Positions 1-9,342 of a stretch of DNA of 64,000 bases are shown here, one piece after another. This DNA is from Olleya sediminilitoris. Lineage in GTDB: Bacteria; Bacteroidota; Bacteroidia; Flavobacteriales; Flavobacteriaceae. The stretch's first letter is position 1. Each line of letters starts with the position of its first letter. Location of the stretch: the NCBI RefSeq assembly GCF_016785945.1, contig NZ_JAEMEF010000002.1:310001-374000 (forward strand), in the 5' to 3' direction. Position numbers and translations under genes: made by a program. The notes beneath the pieces are model-generated. The model saw only the letters and a program-made list of their open reading frames with translations, made no database searches and was not told where the DNA came from.

Positions 1-1363
1 ACGCATTACCTACATCAACACTATCTATTGGTACATTATCTTGATTGGTTAATTTGGCTGTATTTACTTTTATTAAGGTATCTGAATCGATAAAAAAGTA
101 ATCGTTTATATCACCTAAAGCATTATCGGATACTGTTCTTGCAATAGCCGAGTTTATATCAAACCAACCCTCTGCATCAAAATCATCAAGATTACTTTCT
201 ACATCATAGGTATAAAAAGGCGCTACTTTTTGTTGTAGTACTGCCACTTTAGACTTGACAAATAATCCCTCTGTAACTCCAACAATTATATCAAACAGGT
301 CATCGTCAGGTGCAGCTTCATTATTAGGTGTTGTCACCGAACTCAATTTAAATCTGTATTCAATTGGATTGTTATTGATTGTTGGAGCTGCCTGTCCAGT
401 AAGTTCAATACTTTTAGTTAAACCATATTTATTGGTTCCAGCATAACCATTAACATCAAAATCGGTTGATCCAGAACCAAATACCGCATTAAACGCAGTA
501 CCAATACCAGTCCAAGCACTAGGAAATACTTCCGTTTGGTCAGGCGTTGTCACAATTACTTTAGTACAAAGTGACACACAAAGACAATATGAGACGTTGT
601 TACGTCTGTTTTCTGAAGTTTCATCAATGTACTTTATATCTCCTAAAAAGGCTTTAAAATACACATCAGGTCCACTTTTAAGAGTAATAGGTAGACCAAC
701 TTCAGTTTCGACATTAATCCAAGGGGATAAAAAAGTCTTTTTAAAATCGTTTGATGTATAATCTATTCTAAAATAGCCATCTGTGTTAGTTGTTGTCGTA
801 CCCAACAGGTCATTGTTTAACAAATCGGCATCTAAAGCCTGTACTGTTGCATTGGCGATTGGATTACCTGAGGTACAATTACGTAAATAGCCACTAATAA
901 CCCAAGCATCAAAATAAAAGCCTCTAATATAACACCATAGTTTTTGAGAGATACCATAATTATAGCTAAAGCTACTGTTTTGATTAGTATCATAAGTCCA
1001 TTCTGGTTGGATTGTGGTGATATGGCAATGAACCGGTTTGTCTTTAGGTTTTAAATCTGGTAGGTTAGGTAAGGTGTGGCATATAAAATCTAGGTCAAAC
1101 GCAGTCTCTACGTATTTTTCATTTATTTCAAATTGATACGCTCCATTTTGATCTGTAGTAGTTTTTGCAATTAGTAGTTTTTCTCTTTGTTGGGCTTCCT
1201 GCTCTGTTACAATATGAAATGTGTCCTTTGCATTTGTATTGTTTAAAGCTTCTAATTGTGATTTGTGCAATGGTAGATACAATCTAACCTCTACGTTAGC
1301 TAGATTTTCGCTACTCTCTTGGCATAGCATACCGTACAGTGTTCCTTTAATAAGATGTTTCAT
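1..1363 (-). CDS. Partial large protein with carboxypeptidase-regulatory (transthyretin-like) domains
   Basis: An uninterrupted minus-strand frame starts at an ATG at 1363 and is still open at base 1, so the 3' part lies outside the window; at least 454 codons are present. The N-terminus (MKHLIKGTLYG) leads straight into a beta-rich module with the TTTDQNGAYQFEI pattern typical of carboxypeptidase-regulatory/transthyretin-like folds. A second copy follows near residues 170-210 (ISGYLRNCTSGNPIANATVQA, then TTTNTDGYFRIDY). Such domains are usually structural stalks or adhesion modules. No signal peptide or lipobox is visible, which is odd for such a protein and recalls the leaderless proteins of the 18.6-27.8 kb operon. 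It points away from the repeat at 1611. Function unknown; the domain call is by pattern recognition. Confidence 0.7.
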   Translation of the reverse strand, partial: MKHLIKGTLYGMLCQESSENLANVEVRLYLPLHKSQLEALNNTNAKDTFHIVTEQEAQQREKLLIAKTTTDQNGAYQFEINEKYVETAFDLDFICHTLPNLPDLKPKDKPVHCHITTIQPEWTYDTNQNSSFSYNYGISQKLWCYIRGFYFDAWVISGYLRNCTSGNPIANATVQALDADLLNNDLLGTTTTNTDGYFRIDYTSNDFKKTFLSPWINVETEVGLPITLKSGPDVYFKAFLGDIKYIDETSENRRNNVSYCLCVSLCTKVIVTTPDQTEVFPSAWTGIGTAFNAVFGSGSTDFDVNGYAGTNKYGLTKSIELTGQAAPTINNNPIEYRFKLSSVTTPNNEAAPDDDLFDIIVGVTEGLFVKSKVAVLQQKVAPFYTYDVESNLDDFDAEGWFDINSAIARTVSDNALGDINDYFFIDSDTLIKVNTAKLTNQDNVPIDSVDVGNA

Positions 1364-1610
1364 GATGTGTTGTTTTATTTTGGTTTAACACTTATTAATG
1401 GTTTGTTTTTAAAATGGTTAACATTTTTAAGAGGCTTTGTTAATGGATCAAGACCTGTGTTAGTTTTACAACACTAGATTAACGACGGAGTATACGCTTG
1501 TACTTAAAGCGTCTTTATGTTAATCTATTTTTATATTGACCTGTTGTACATAAGCTAAGGCGTTAGGTATTATATGTAAGACAAAACAAGCATTTTACAC
1601 TTTTTGGTTA

Positions 1611-1795
1611 ACTCTGGTGCATTACCATGAACTATCTATGGCTTTACTATGGAGTATCTATGAAGTATCCATGAAGTATCTATGGAGTAAGGGTTAGACT
1701 TCCTTTAGGCTGAAATATACATTTTAACATACTTTAGCATTTGGGTGTGTACTAATTACTTTAATTGTTTCGTTATTAGATTATTACCACTTTCC
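1611..1795. repeat. Direct repeat copy 1 with six tandem 11-bp units
   Basis: The core 1625-1690 is six head-to-tail 11-bp units, for example CTATGGAGTAT, CTATGAAGTAT and CCATGAAGTAT. A close copy lies at 28053-28235. Bases 1611-1662 equal 28053-28104 exactly, and weaker collinear similarity (TTTAACAT, TAGCATTT, CGTTATTAG) continues for about 185 bp. An 11-bp period is about one helical turn, so a protein could bind all units on one face; this is inference. It is the main content of the 1364-1955 gene-free stretch, which otherwise holds only AT-rich sequence and presumably the promoters of the flanking divergent genes. Confidence 0.85.
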
Positions 1796-1955
1796 ACACA
1801 ACATTTCCACAATAAACCAAACGCATATCAATAGGCCTATTGATGATTATCGATTCTTTTAGGAGAAAAGAATTGACATTGTTTAACTAGAGTTAATACG
1901 CTATAAAAAAGCTTAAAAACAAGTTATAGCGTTGGCTCATAATATTTTAGAAATT

Positions 1956-2756
1956 ATGGCAAAACAGAAAGGTTTTATTAAGTTAAAAGGAAGTCTAGGA
2001 GGACTTACATTTTACAACAACAACGGAAAGGATTTAATTAGAACAACAGGAGGCGTGGATAAAAACAGGATAAAAAATGATCCTGCCTTTAAACGCACAC
2101 GTGAAAACATGAGTGAGTTTGGAGCCTCTGCACGAATTGGTAAATCTTTAAGAATGGGATTTTCTAACATTATAAAAAGTATGAGCGATACCAGCATTGT
2201 TGGTCGCATTACAGGACTTATGAAAAAGATAAATTCTGTTGGCTCTGGATTAAGAGGTCAGCGTGCTTTTGAAATGTTACCCAATAAAGCGTTATTAGAG
2301 GGTTTTGAGTTTAACAAAACGTCGCCTTTAGATGCTATATTTTATGCACCAAATACAGCCCCAACATTGGATGCTAATAGAAGTGTTGCTAGTTGGGTGG
2401 TTCCTGATTTTAATGTCTCTAATTATATGAATGCACCCGAAGGTGCGACCCATTTTAAATTTGTAATGGTTAGTACTGTTTTAAGCGATTATAGCTTTAA
2501 CACCCCTTTAGGGAAGTATGAGGCCACAGATGAATTAGAAAATGAAACTAATGGCATTGCCTATAGTAACGAAATACCTATATCAGGCATGGTAGGCGCA
2601 GATACAAGTCTAAGTGTAGATTTAGGCTTTGCAGCAGCCTTACCAGCAACAGTAGCAGTTATTAATGCTGTTGGTGTAATATTTTACCAACAAATCAACA
2701 GTTTGTTATATGAACTTGCCAGTTATAATGCTATGAAAATAGCTAGTATTGGTTAG
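1956..2756 (+). CDS. Conserved Bacteroidota hypothetical protein (DUF6266-like)
   Basis: 266 aa if begun at the ATG at 1956 (MAKQKGFIKLKGSLGG); an in-frame TTG at 1932 would add eight residues but the later start fits the family better. The N-terminus, with Gly-rich GSLGGLTFYNNNGKD followed by DPAFKRTRENMSEFG, matches a group of Bacteroidota hypothetical proteins I recognise only as recurring and resembling DUF6266. The C-terminal half looks beta-rich. No signal peptide or membrane segment is seen. It stands alone, followed by a strong terminator, 130 bp inside the repeat that opens the block. Function unknown. Confidence 0.75.
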   Translation: MAKQKGFIKLKGSLGGLTFYNNNGKDLIRTTGGVDKNRIKNDPAFKRTRENMSEFGASARIGKSLRMGFSNIIKSMSDTSIVGRITGLMKKINSVGSGLRGQRAFEMLPNKALLEGFEFNKTSPLDAIFYAPNTAPTLDANRSVASWVVPDFNVSNYMNAPEGATHFKFVMVSTVLSDYSFNTPLGKYEATDELENETNGIAYSNEIPISGMVGADTSLSVDLGFAAALPATVAVINAVGVIFYQQINSLLYELASYNAMKIASIG

Positions 2757-2783
2757 CGTCAGTAACAACAGATTTAACAACAT

Positions 2784-2844
2784 AAGGTTTGTGGAAACCT
2801 TTGTGTGAGAAAAGCAATCTTAAGGTATTAAGGTTGCTTTTTTT
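2784..2844 (+). terminator. Tandem hairpins, intrinsic terminator
   Basis: A 7-bp hairpin (AAGGTTT-GTGG-AAACCTT, 2784-2801) is followed by a 13-bp stem (2811-2823 with 2828-2840, loop GGTA) and a run of T. It ends the unit of the gene finishing at 2756. Confidence 0.85.
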
Positions 2845-3027
2845 GTTTTAAAATACCTAATGATTTGTAATAATAAAATAGAATACACTAAACTCTTTTT
2901 TTTAAATTGTCTCACTATTTCAAGATTAGTTAATGCTAAATTTTAAACAAAAATATTTAGTGTTTGGTTTATCATAACTCAAATTGACCTTTTGTATAGA
3001 AACTTTTTTTTGACTCATAAAAAAGAT

Positions 3028-3047
3028 TATATTTATACATTAGTACT
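3028..3047 (+). promoter_or_regulatory. Candidate promoter of the PAAR/VasX-like operon
   Basis: TATATTTA (3028-3035) is one base from the Bacteroidota -7 element TAnnTTTG, with TTTG about 15 bp upstream (3009-3012), a short spacer. It runs into TATACATTAGTACT (3034-3047), which recurs exactly at 13416-13429 before the AsmA-like gene and in 12 of 14 positions at 62398-62411. Confidence 0.45.
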
Positions 3048-3081
3048 TTAAATCATCATAAATTAATTAACAAAAAAAGCT

Positions 3082-3849
3082 ATGCCGGGACCCGCAGCAA
3101 CAATAGGGAGCATGCATACATGCCCAATGTGTAACACAGGAGGAAGCCCACACGTAGGAGGACCTGTAACTGGTCCAGGTGTGCCTACCGTACTAATTGG
3201 AGGTAAACCTGCAGCTGTAATGGGAGATATGTGTACCTGTTCTGGACCACCAGATATTATTGTAAAAGGCGAGGCTACTGTATTAATTGGTGGTAAACCT
3301 GCAGTAACCATAGGAAGTAATACTGCACATGGAGGATTAGTGACTGTAGGTGAAACCACAGTGTTAATTGGTACAGGAAGCTCAGGAGTAAGTACTGTAA
3401 TGCCTATTAAAAAAATTCCTTTTCCAAAAATCTCTGCAACTTTAAAAGTCATGGCCTCTTTAAAAGGAAATAGCGATCAGTTAAATGAAGCGATTGCTAA
3501 CCAAGAACAAATTCGTAATGAAGCAGAAAATAATGAAGGTGAACCTAGGGTTTATAATTTAAAATGGGTAAAAGAAGACAAAAGAGTTTACGAATCTAAA
3601 GTTTTAAAAGAGATTACTTTAAGAGCTTCAGTATTAAATATTCCCGATGGGGAAAGTGTAACATTTACTCTTAAAAAACCTGTTGAAACCATAGAAGAAA
3701 ACGAAGATAATACTACAGATGAAAATACCAGCTCATCTAATACTGAAGAATACGAAGATTATGTCACTTTAACTGGCACTGTAAAAGACAAAATGGTAGA
3801 AGTAGTTTGGGAAATTGAAGATCCAAATCAAAATGAAGAAGCATCGTAA
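3082..3849 (+). CDS. PAAR-domain spike-tip protein with C-terminal extension
   Basis: 255 aa. Residues 1-105 are a PAAR domain: a Gly/Pro-rich start with the CPMC cluster, then three repeats of the VLIGGKPA type that form the conical tip of a type VI secretion or related contractile spike. The Cys/His-rich N-terminus (MHTCPMC, CTC) fits metal binding at the tip. Residues 140-255 are a beta-rich extension with an acidic, Asn/Ser/Thr-rich stretch, perhaps a cargo adaptor. The ATG at 3082 follows an A-rich leader usual for flavobacterial ribosome sites. The putative toxin gene starts 16 bp downstream, so the pair is probably co-transcribed and loaded together. No tube, sheath or baseplate genes occur in the window, making this an orphan PAAR locus. 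Confidence 0.85.
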   Translation: MPGPAATIGSMHTCPMCNTGGSPHVGGPVTGPGVPTVLIGGKPAAVMGDMCTCSGPPDIIVKGEATVLIGGKPAVTIGSNTAHGGLVTVGETTVLIGTGSSGVSTVMPIKKIPFPKISATLKVMASLKGNSDQLNEAIANQEQIRNEAENNEGEPRVYNLKWVKEDKRVYESKVLKEITLRASVLNIPDGESVTFTLKKPVETIEENEDNTTDENTSSSNTEEYEDYVTLTGTVKDKMVEVVWEIEDPNQNEEAS

Positions 3850-3865
3850 AATTAAAACATAATCA

Positions 3866-6800
3866 ATGGGTAATAGAAAAGAAGACGTATTAAATACTTA
3901 TACTTTTGAATGCAGTTATGGTGATATTATTACAGATGAAAAACCAATTGTAAAAGTAAGAGAACCTGGTATTTATTTACATTTTTTACGTTATGGTTTG
4001 TTTGACAGAAATGCAACAGAGGACTCACATGAAGTAAGTTTTAATGAAAAAACTAGTACAAATGAAACCGTTGCAGCAGAGTCTGTAAAAGTTGAACCGC
4101 AACAATTAATCAAACTAAAAGATAACAATCTAGAACGATTTTCTATAAAAATAGATAATACTAGAACAGCATCTAGAGATCACCAAACAACAATTGATAG
4201 ACTAAACGAAAAAGAAATTACTTTAAATGAGATAACAACTTATGGTATCGTAGACTTACCACATTTAGAAAATTTTTATACACATCCGACGTCACTTAAT
4301 GCAGGTTATATTTATTTATTAAACGAGGAAGATCCAGATGATTATTATGAATTGTTAATCCACCCTGATGGCTGGATGCAGCATATAGATTGGGAATACA
4401 GTAAAAATATAGGAGATGATGGAGAAGTTTTAGATATACGAATACCTGATAAAAACGATAAAATAAAAGCCAAAAGAATTACACCTGAACATATTGGAAA
4501 AAAGTTATGGGTAGCCTACTCTCCTGTACAATGGTCCAAAGATTATCATACTAAAATGAATTCTGATAAAGAATTACGTAAAAAACGTATGCGATTGATA
4601 GACTGTGTCCCACTTAAAAAGAAGGCTACTAAACCTGTAACCAATGATGACGATAGCCAGCATAAAATACAACCGATATCTTATAAAGAAACAGAAGCTG
4701 TTTATATCAATAATAAAGATCCAAGAGCAACGGTATTGCATCAAACGATGCAAGATATTGATGCTTTTGAACAAAATGATGACAAAGAAGGAGATAACGA
4801 AAATTATGAAGAATTATTTTTTGTAATACACGATCCGCTTGGTTGTGCCGAAGATATTAGTGAAGTTGTAGCTGAAAAAACAATACAGTTTAAAGCTTTA
4901 GTAGATTCTGTTCAGTCTGGAGAAAGTATTGAAGATGCCAAAGAAAGAATTTCTAGTGGAAATTTAGAAGTGCCAAGACCCAAAAAAAATAACGGAGAAA
5001 TAGATGTAGAGTGTGAACAACTTTTTACCCTAGCTTTAACTTGTTATCAATTGGTTTATAACGACAACAAATCTATCCTAAAGTATGATGGTGGTGCACC
5101 AGGTTGGTTTAACCCAGGTGGTAGACATTCATTAGACCCGAGACCTATGTTTACTACTTACACAAGTCGTGAATACGGAATGCAAGTTGTTAAAAATACT
5201 GCTTTAATAGGTTACGAAGGGGTAGATTATGCTAAACTAAAAGGTATTTTAGGTATAGACCAACGTAACAATGCTAGAACCGAGTTGTTAAGTTACCGAG
5301 AAGACCTAGGTAAAATGGTAAGTTGTGATTATTTAAAAAAATACTTAGATAACTATTTAGACAATCATCCTGAACGTATTCTAGAAGGAAGAAATGTGTT
5401 ATTAGAAACTATAGATCCATTAAGTTTCCATCCCTATAAATTTGATCAACATTTACAACTACATAAAGATATAGTAGCAGAAGATAAATGGGTAAATTGG
5501 GTATATAAAGTGACGGATGATATCTCACAAGAAGATACTAGTTCTGAAACTGTAACTAGTGAATCTAAACAGTATGCTGGTTTAGACCCTATAGTTGCAC
5601 TACTAGGTACTGCATTAAATATTGACAAACTATTAACTACAAAAGAAAGCTTGAGTAAAAAAGCTGTAGGTGTCTATAAAAAAATATTGCAATATAAAGG
5701 CGGGCAAGCAGCTAATTATAAAGTTATAAATGGTGTACTATTAGAAAGCATTGAAGACAAACAGAAATTTATAGTAAGCAAACTTAATAAAGTTACCTTT
5801 TACAATACTAAAATGTTTGAAATTGTAGATGGAGATATTTGGATGACCTTAGAAAAACATGGAGTAATTTTAGACCCCGAATATGTAAAGTTAGGACGCT
5901 ATAAAGGTAAGCGAGAAGATATTTTACGTATACTACAAGAAAGCCATGGTAAAGAAGGTTTTACCTATAGAACAGTTAAAAAAGCTAATGGCACTAGCGA
6001 AGTACAAATTAATGCTAGAGTTGCTAGAGATTTATCAGATGATGCGGTAGCTCAAAAAAATTATAATATTAGTAAAATAGTAAATGGACGTGCTTTTAAT
6101 GGTGTTTTTGCACTATTAGAAATAAATAATTTCTCAATGGCGATTATTAAAGTTACTAAAGAGGAGAGTACACTAGAGGACGATCTTAAAGCATTTGGAT
6201 CAGCCGTAGTATTAACAAGTTCATTTGTAAGTCTAAGAAAGGCACATTTGGTTCATATAGGTATTGATCCATCTGCTAAATTTTTGAAAAATGCTACTAG
6301 ATTGAGTATTGTTGGCGGGGCTATTAGTGTAGGTTGGTGTTTTTATGATGCATTTAAACTTTTAGACAAACGTGATATGGATTCTGGTTTAGCTATGGTT
6401 GGTGCAGCAGTCGCTTTTGGTATTTCTACTATGGCTGGGGCTGGTATTATATTTGCCGCTACAGGTCCTGTAGGGTGGATCGCCGCACTAATTGGGGTTG
6501 GTTTTGTAATCGTATCATCTTTATTAACCGACACTCCTTTAGAAGAATATTTTAAGAACTTTTTGTTGTCCGATAGGGAAGCTTTTTACAGTTATAGTTC
6601 TCCGGTACATTATAGTAAAAGAATTTTAGCCAATCGTAGTATCTTAACCAATGATGATTTTCATGACACGCTTAAGAATCCATTAGACGCACAGGCGAAA
6701 TTGTTTGACCATATTATGTGTAAACAAATTGGTTTTACACCCATTAATCCTGAAACTACTTCTTTTACAACCATGCCTGCACCTGGAACCTATGCAATTC

Positions 6801-7249
6801 CAACTGTGGTAAAAACAGAAAAAGCGTATCGTTTTCAAGCAAAAATGGTATTTAGTCGTTTTTTTAACAATAAAGATCAAGTAGAGGCACATGCCTTTTT
6901 TTATGCACAAGGTGTAGACGATGGAAATCCTGTCCCAATGGCTGTTAGTAACACAGAGAAGATTTACGACGAGCAAGGTGGTGCAGCTTTACAGGTAATT
7001 TTTACCATACCAGTAGCATCAAGAAATCTAATAAGGCAACAGTCTGAAATAGTTTTTGCCGTCCGTTTACATATAGATGAAGAGCATAGTGTTCATTTTC
7101 CATACCCTGTGGGTGGAGAAGAACGTTATTTAGGTGCTAAACTAAGAGTACAATCCTTAAGTGCAGGATTATATCAAACCAGTTTAAAACAAGATGAAGA
7201 CGTGGTAGTAGGTACGTTAGCTAATTTAAAGACTGATAAACCATGGTAA
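3866..7249 (+). CDS. VasX-like putative membrane-active toxin
   Basis: 1127 aa. The N-terminal part (about 1-300) resembles the VasX N-terminal region of T6SS effectors: a PGIYLHFLRYGL opening, and later LNAGYIYLLNEED followed by a Trp-rich segment. The middle is long, hydrophilic and unassigned. Residues about 772-888 are strongly hydrophobic with Gly/Ala-rich helices (GLAMVGAAVAFGISTMAGAG), as in colicin-type pore formers. A beta-rich C-terminal domain of about 200 residues ends in KTDKPW. Family knowledge says VasX-like proteins permeabilise target inner membranes and are delivered on a PAAR/VgrG spike. The gene follows a PAAR gene by 16 bp and overlaps a small membrane-protein gene by 7 bp, the classic toxin-immunity arrangement. 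The toxin role is inferred from similarity and context. Confidence 0.6.
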   Translation: MGNRKEDVLNTYTFECSYGDIITDEKPIVKVREPGIYLHFLRYGLFDRNATEDSHEVSFNEKTSTNETVAAESVKVEPQQLIKLKDNNLERFSIKIDNTRTASRDHQTTIDRLNEKEITLNEITTYGIVDLPHLENFYTHPTSLNAGYIYLLNEEDPDDYYELLIHPDGWMQHIDWEYSKNIGDDGEVLDIRIPDKNDKIKAKRITPEHIGKKLWVAYSPVQWSKDYHTKMNSDKELRKKRMRLIDCVPLKKKATKPVTNDDDSQHKIQPISYKETEAVYINNKDPRATVLHQTMQDIDAFEQNDDKEGDNENYEELFFVIHDPLGCAEDISEVVAEKTIQFKALVDSVQSGESIEDAKERISSGNLEVPRPKKNNGEIDVECEQLFTLALTCYQLVYNDNKSILKYDGGAPGWFNPGGRHSLDPRPMFTTYTSREYGMQVVKNTALIGYEGVDYAKLKGILGIDQRNNARTELLSYREDLGKMVSCDYLKKYLDNYLDNHPERILEGRNVLLETIDPLSFHPYKFDQHLQLHKDIVAEDKWVNWVYKVTDDISQEDTSSETVTSESKQYAGLDPIVALLGTALNIDKLLTTKESLSKKAVGVYKKILQYKGGQAANYKVINGVLLESIEDKQKFIVSKLNKVTFYNTKMFEIVDGDIWMTLEKHGVILDPEYVKLGRYKGKREDILRILQESHGKEGFTYRTVKKANGTSEVQINARVARDLSDDAVAQKNYNISKIVNGRAFNGVFALLEINNFSMAIIKVTKEESTLEDDLKAFGSAVVLTSSFVSLRKAHLVHIGIDPSAKFLKNATRLSIVGGAISVGWCFYDAFKLLDKRDMDSGLAMVGAAVAFGISTMAGAGIIFAATGPVGWIAALIGVGFVIVSSLLTDTPLEEYFKNFLLSDREAFYSYSSPVHYSKRILANRSILTNDDFHDTLKNPLDAQAKLFDHIMCKQIGFTPINPETTSFTTMPAPGTYAIPTVVKTEKAYRFQAKMVFSRFFNNKDQVEAHAFFYAQGVDDGNPVPMAVSNTEKIYDEQGGAALQVIFTIPVASRNLIRQQSEIVFAVRLHIDEEHSVHFPYPVGGEERYLGAKLRVQSLSAGLYQTSLKQDEDVVVGTLANLKTDKPW

Positions 7250-8016
7250 AAGATTTTACAAGGAGTATAACACATTCGTTTAAACATTATAGTAGTTATA
7301 ATAGAAAAGTAAATAATAAAAAAGGTAATCTTAGCGCTATTGTAGAGAAGAAGATTTATTCTAAAGATATTTTAAAATATGAAAAAGGTCTTTTATCAAA
7401 AGTATCTAAAAATAGGTATGTTGATGATAATTTTATATGGCAAAAGTATGATAAGTGGGGAACGACTTTTATAGCAGGTGGTGTATCACTAGGATTCTTG
7501 CTAATAATTTTAAGACACGCTTTTAAGGAAGGATTTAGCAACAGTTATGTTTTTTTTATTTTAATTTTTTCTATCATTATTTTATTTTTTGTTATTTATA
7601 GTTTTACACAGCCAAAAAAAGAGCAAATATTAAACCGTAGAGATGGATTGATTACGATGACAGGTTTTTTTTGGCAGAAAAATATTACAATGCGTTTTGA
7701 TGATGTAATATTTGTTTTCTCGTCTGGTGGAGAAGACGTTGTAGGTGGATATCAATTGATGGTATTAAGACCCACTATAGGAGCCGATATATTTGAGCTT
7801 ACTGGTAATTGTTATACAACAATGTCTTTTATTACTTGGTATATGGATAAAAATAGACCTTTACCACCAGGAGAAGCTTTTGATCGTTTTCGAGAACAAG
7901 ACTTTGAACGCCGTAAAGCTGAAGGTTTTCCAAAGCCTTTATACCCGAGTAAAATAAAAACCCCAGAGGCAACCAAAGCTCAGCAAGCAGAACGTAAACG
8001 CATTGGTGGATGGTAA
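7243..8016 (+). CDS. Two-TM membrane protein, probable immunity protein (copy 1)
   Basis: 257 aa. A basic N-terminus (about 1-70) is followed by two close hydrophobic segments (about 78-95 and 101-122), then a soluble domain containing KKEQILNRRDGLITMTG and an Arg/Lys-rich tail ending KRIGGW. The ATG overlaps the toxin stop by 7 bp (shared bases ATGGTAA), implying translational coupling. Immunity to VasX-type toxins is provided by membrane proteins, so immunity is the simplest reading, but I know no named family. The next gene is a paralogue: the N-terminal ten residues and the C-terminal 70 are almost identical, whereas the membrane segments and the middle differ. Confidence 0.65.
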   Translation: MVKDFTRSITHSFKHYSSYNRKVNNKKGNLSAIVEKKIYSKDILKYEKGLLSKVSKNRYVDDNFIWQKYDKWGTTFIAGGVSLGFLLIILRHAFKEGFSNSYVFFILIFSIIILFFVIYSFTQPKKEQILNRRDGLITMTGFFWQKNITMRFDDVIFVFSSGGEDVVGGYQLMVLRPTIGADIFELTGNCYTTMSFITWYMDKNRPLPPGEAFDRFREQDFERRKAEGFPKPLYPSKIKTPEATKAQQAERKRIGGW

Positions 8017-8100
8017 AGTATTTTGAGTTATAATTATGGGTTATTTACTTTTTATAAATATTGATGCTATATATAGCTTTAAATTTCTTTATCTTTTGGA

Positions 8101-8215
8101 CACTAAACTAAGAGTACAATTCTAAAAGGTAGGATCATATAAAGCCTGTTTAAAACAAGGTGAAGACGTGGTGGTAGATACTTTAACCAATTTAAAAACA
8201 GATGAACCATGGTAA
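8101..8215 (+). pseudogene. Relic of the 3' end of the VasX-like toxin gene
   Basis: Read from ACT at 8102 this gives TKLRVQF, a stop, then KVGSYKACLKQGEDVVVD and TLTNLKTDEPW with a terminal stop at 8213. It aligns without gaps to the last ~38 residues of the intact toxin (AKLRVQSLSAGLYQTSLKQD... ending TDKPW). It overlaps the following ATG by the same 7 bases as in the intact pair. It is best explained as a duplicated toxin-tail/immunity unit, or as what is left of an older toxin allele displaced by recombination. Confidence 0.85.
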
Positions 8216-8961
8216 AAGATTTTACAAGGCCTATTACGCATTGGAGTTACAAAAATCCTGATAAACTAAAGAAATATTACCATCGCGTAGAGAAGAAAAT
8301 ATATGTAAAGCCAAGAAATTCAGTTGATTCTAAATATCACTGGTTTTTAAACTATTATATGGATAATAATTTTATTCATTATCCTACAAAAGGCACTTTT
8401 GGTCCAGTATTATATGCTTTAGTTTCATTTGCTTTTTTTTTAGTTTTTGTATGGCCTTCAGATGAAAAGTTAAAGGGGACAGATTATTTTTTTATGATTC
8501 TAACACTTATATTAACCTTATTTTTTTTAATTTATTTATTTACAAAACCTAAAAAAGAACAAATATTGAATCGTAGAGATGGTCTGATTACTATGACAGG
8601 TTTCTTTTGGCAAAAAAATATTACTATGACATTTGAAACTTGTGAATTTGCTTATAGTACAGGAGGTGAGGATGGTATGGGTGCTTTTTTATTAGAAATT
8701 ATTAGACCAAATAATTGGCAAACTTTTGATCCTTTTGGTTATGGAGGTGCTGAGTGCTATGAAAGTATGAGTTTTACCACTTGGTATATGGATAAAAATA
8801 GACCTTTACCACCAGGAGAAGCTTTTGATCGTTTTCGAGAACAAGATTTTGAACGCAGAAAAGCAGAAGGCTTTCCTAAGCCTCTATACCCAAGTAAAAT
8901 AAAAACACCAGAAGCAACCAAATCACAACAAGCAGAACGCAAGAGAATCGGAGGGTGGTAA
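8209..8961 (+). CDS. Two-TM membrane protein, probable immunity protein (copy 2)
   Basis: 250 aa, paralogue of the preceding membrane protein. It shares the start MVKDFTR, the VEKKIY motif, the KKEQILNRRDGLITMTG block and the C-terminal 70 residues. The two hydrophobic segments (about 64-82 and 92-112) and the segment after the block are quite different, as expected if those parts set specificity against different toxin variants. The 35 bases after the stop also match those after copy 1, so the duplicated unit extended beyond the coding region. It lies behind a relic of the toxin 3' end rather than an intact toxin, so it looks like an orphan immunity gene. Confidence 0.65.
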   Translation: MVKDFTRPITHWSYKNPDKLKKYYHRVEKKIYVKPRNSVDSKYHWFLNYYMDNNFIHYPTKGTFGPVLYALVSFAFFLVFVWPSDEKLKGTDYFFMILTLILTLFFLIYLFTKPKKEQILNRRDGLITMTGFFWQKNITMTFETCEFAYSTGGEDGMGAFLLEIIRPNNWQTFDPFGYGGAECYESMSFTTWYMDKNRPLPPGEAFDRFREQDFERRKAEGFPKPLYPSKIKTPEATKSQQAERKRIGGW

Positions 8962-9270
8962 AGTATTTTGGATTATAATTATGGGTTAATTACATGTTGC
9001 ATCACGCTATCTTGATGCCACTCATACTATCCTAAGTTCAATTTTACACTTTCTTTTATATCACTTTCATTCTTATTCCATAAAGCAATTTTAATTGCTA
9101 TGCTTACTAGTTTCTATTAATCTACTCTAGCCTTTTTAATAAAACACCTATTTCTACCTAAACTAAAAATAGGGTATTTATACGCTGTTTTATATTTTAC
9201 TTATATTCTACATTTGACTTAACCAACTATAAATCAAGTAATAAAAAACTGACTTATTGTTGTTTACTTG

Positions 9271-9297
9271 GATTGTTTTTACTTATTAAAAACAATC
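9271..9297. promoter_or_regulatory. Perfect inverted repeat before the tyrosinase gene
   Basis: GATTGTTTTT (9271-9280) and AAAAACAATC (9288-9297) form a 10-bp inverted repeat around ACTTATT, 45 bp before the tyrosinase ATG. There is no T-run, so an operator or leader hairpin is likelier than a terminator. The rest of the gene-free stretch 8962-9342 is AT-rich with nothing else recognised. Confidence 0.45.
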
Positions 9298-9342
9298 TAT
9301 TAAAGACCGTTAACCCCTTATTTGTACTAAACTAACACTATT

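Noticed and set aside
1625-1690. Plasmid-type replication iterons
   Set aside because: Same units recur 26 kb away without any rep gene or dnaA-like surroundings; a regulatory or boundary role is likelier.
3063-3452. 129-codon minus-strand frame over the PAAR domain
   Set aside because: Mirror of the Gly/Pro-rich PAAR repeats; no independent support.
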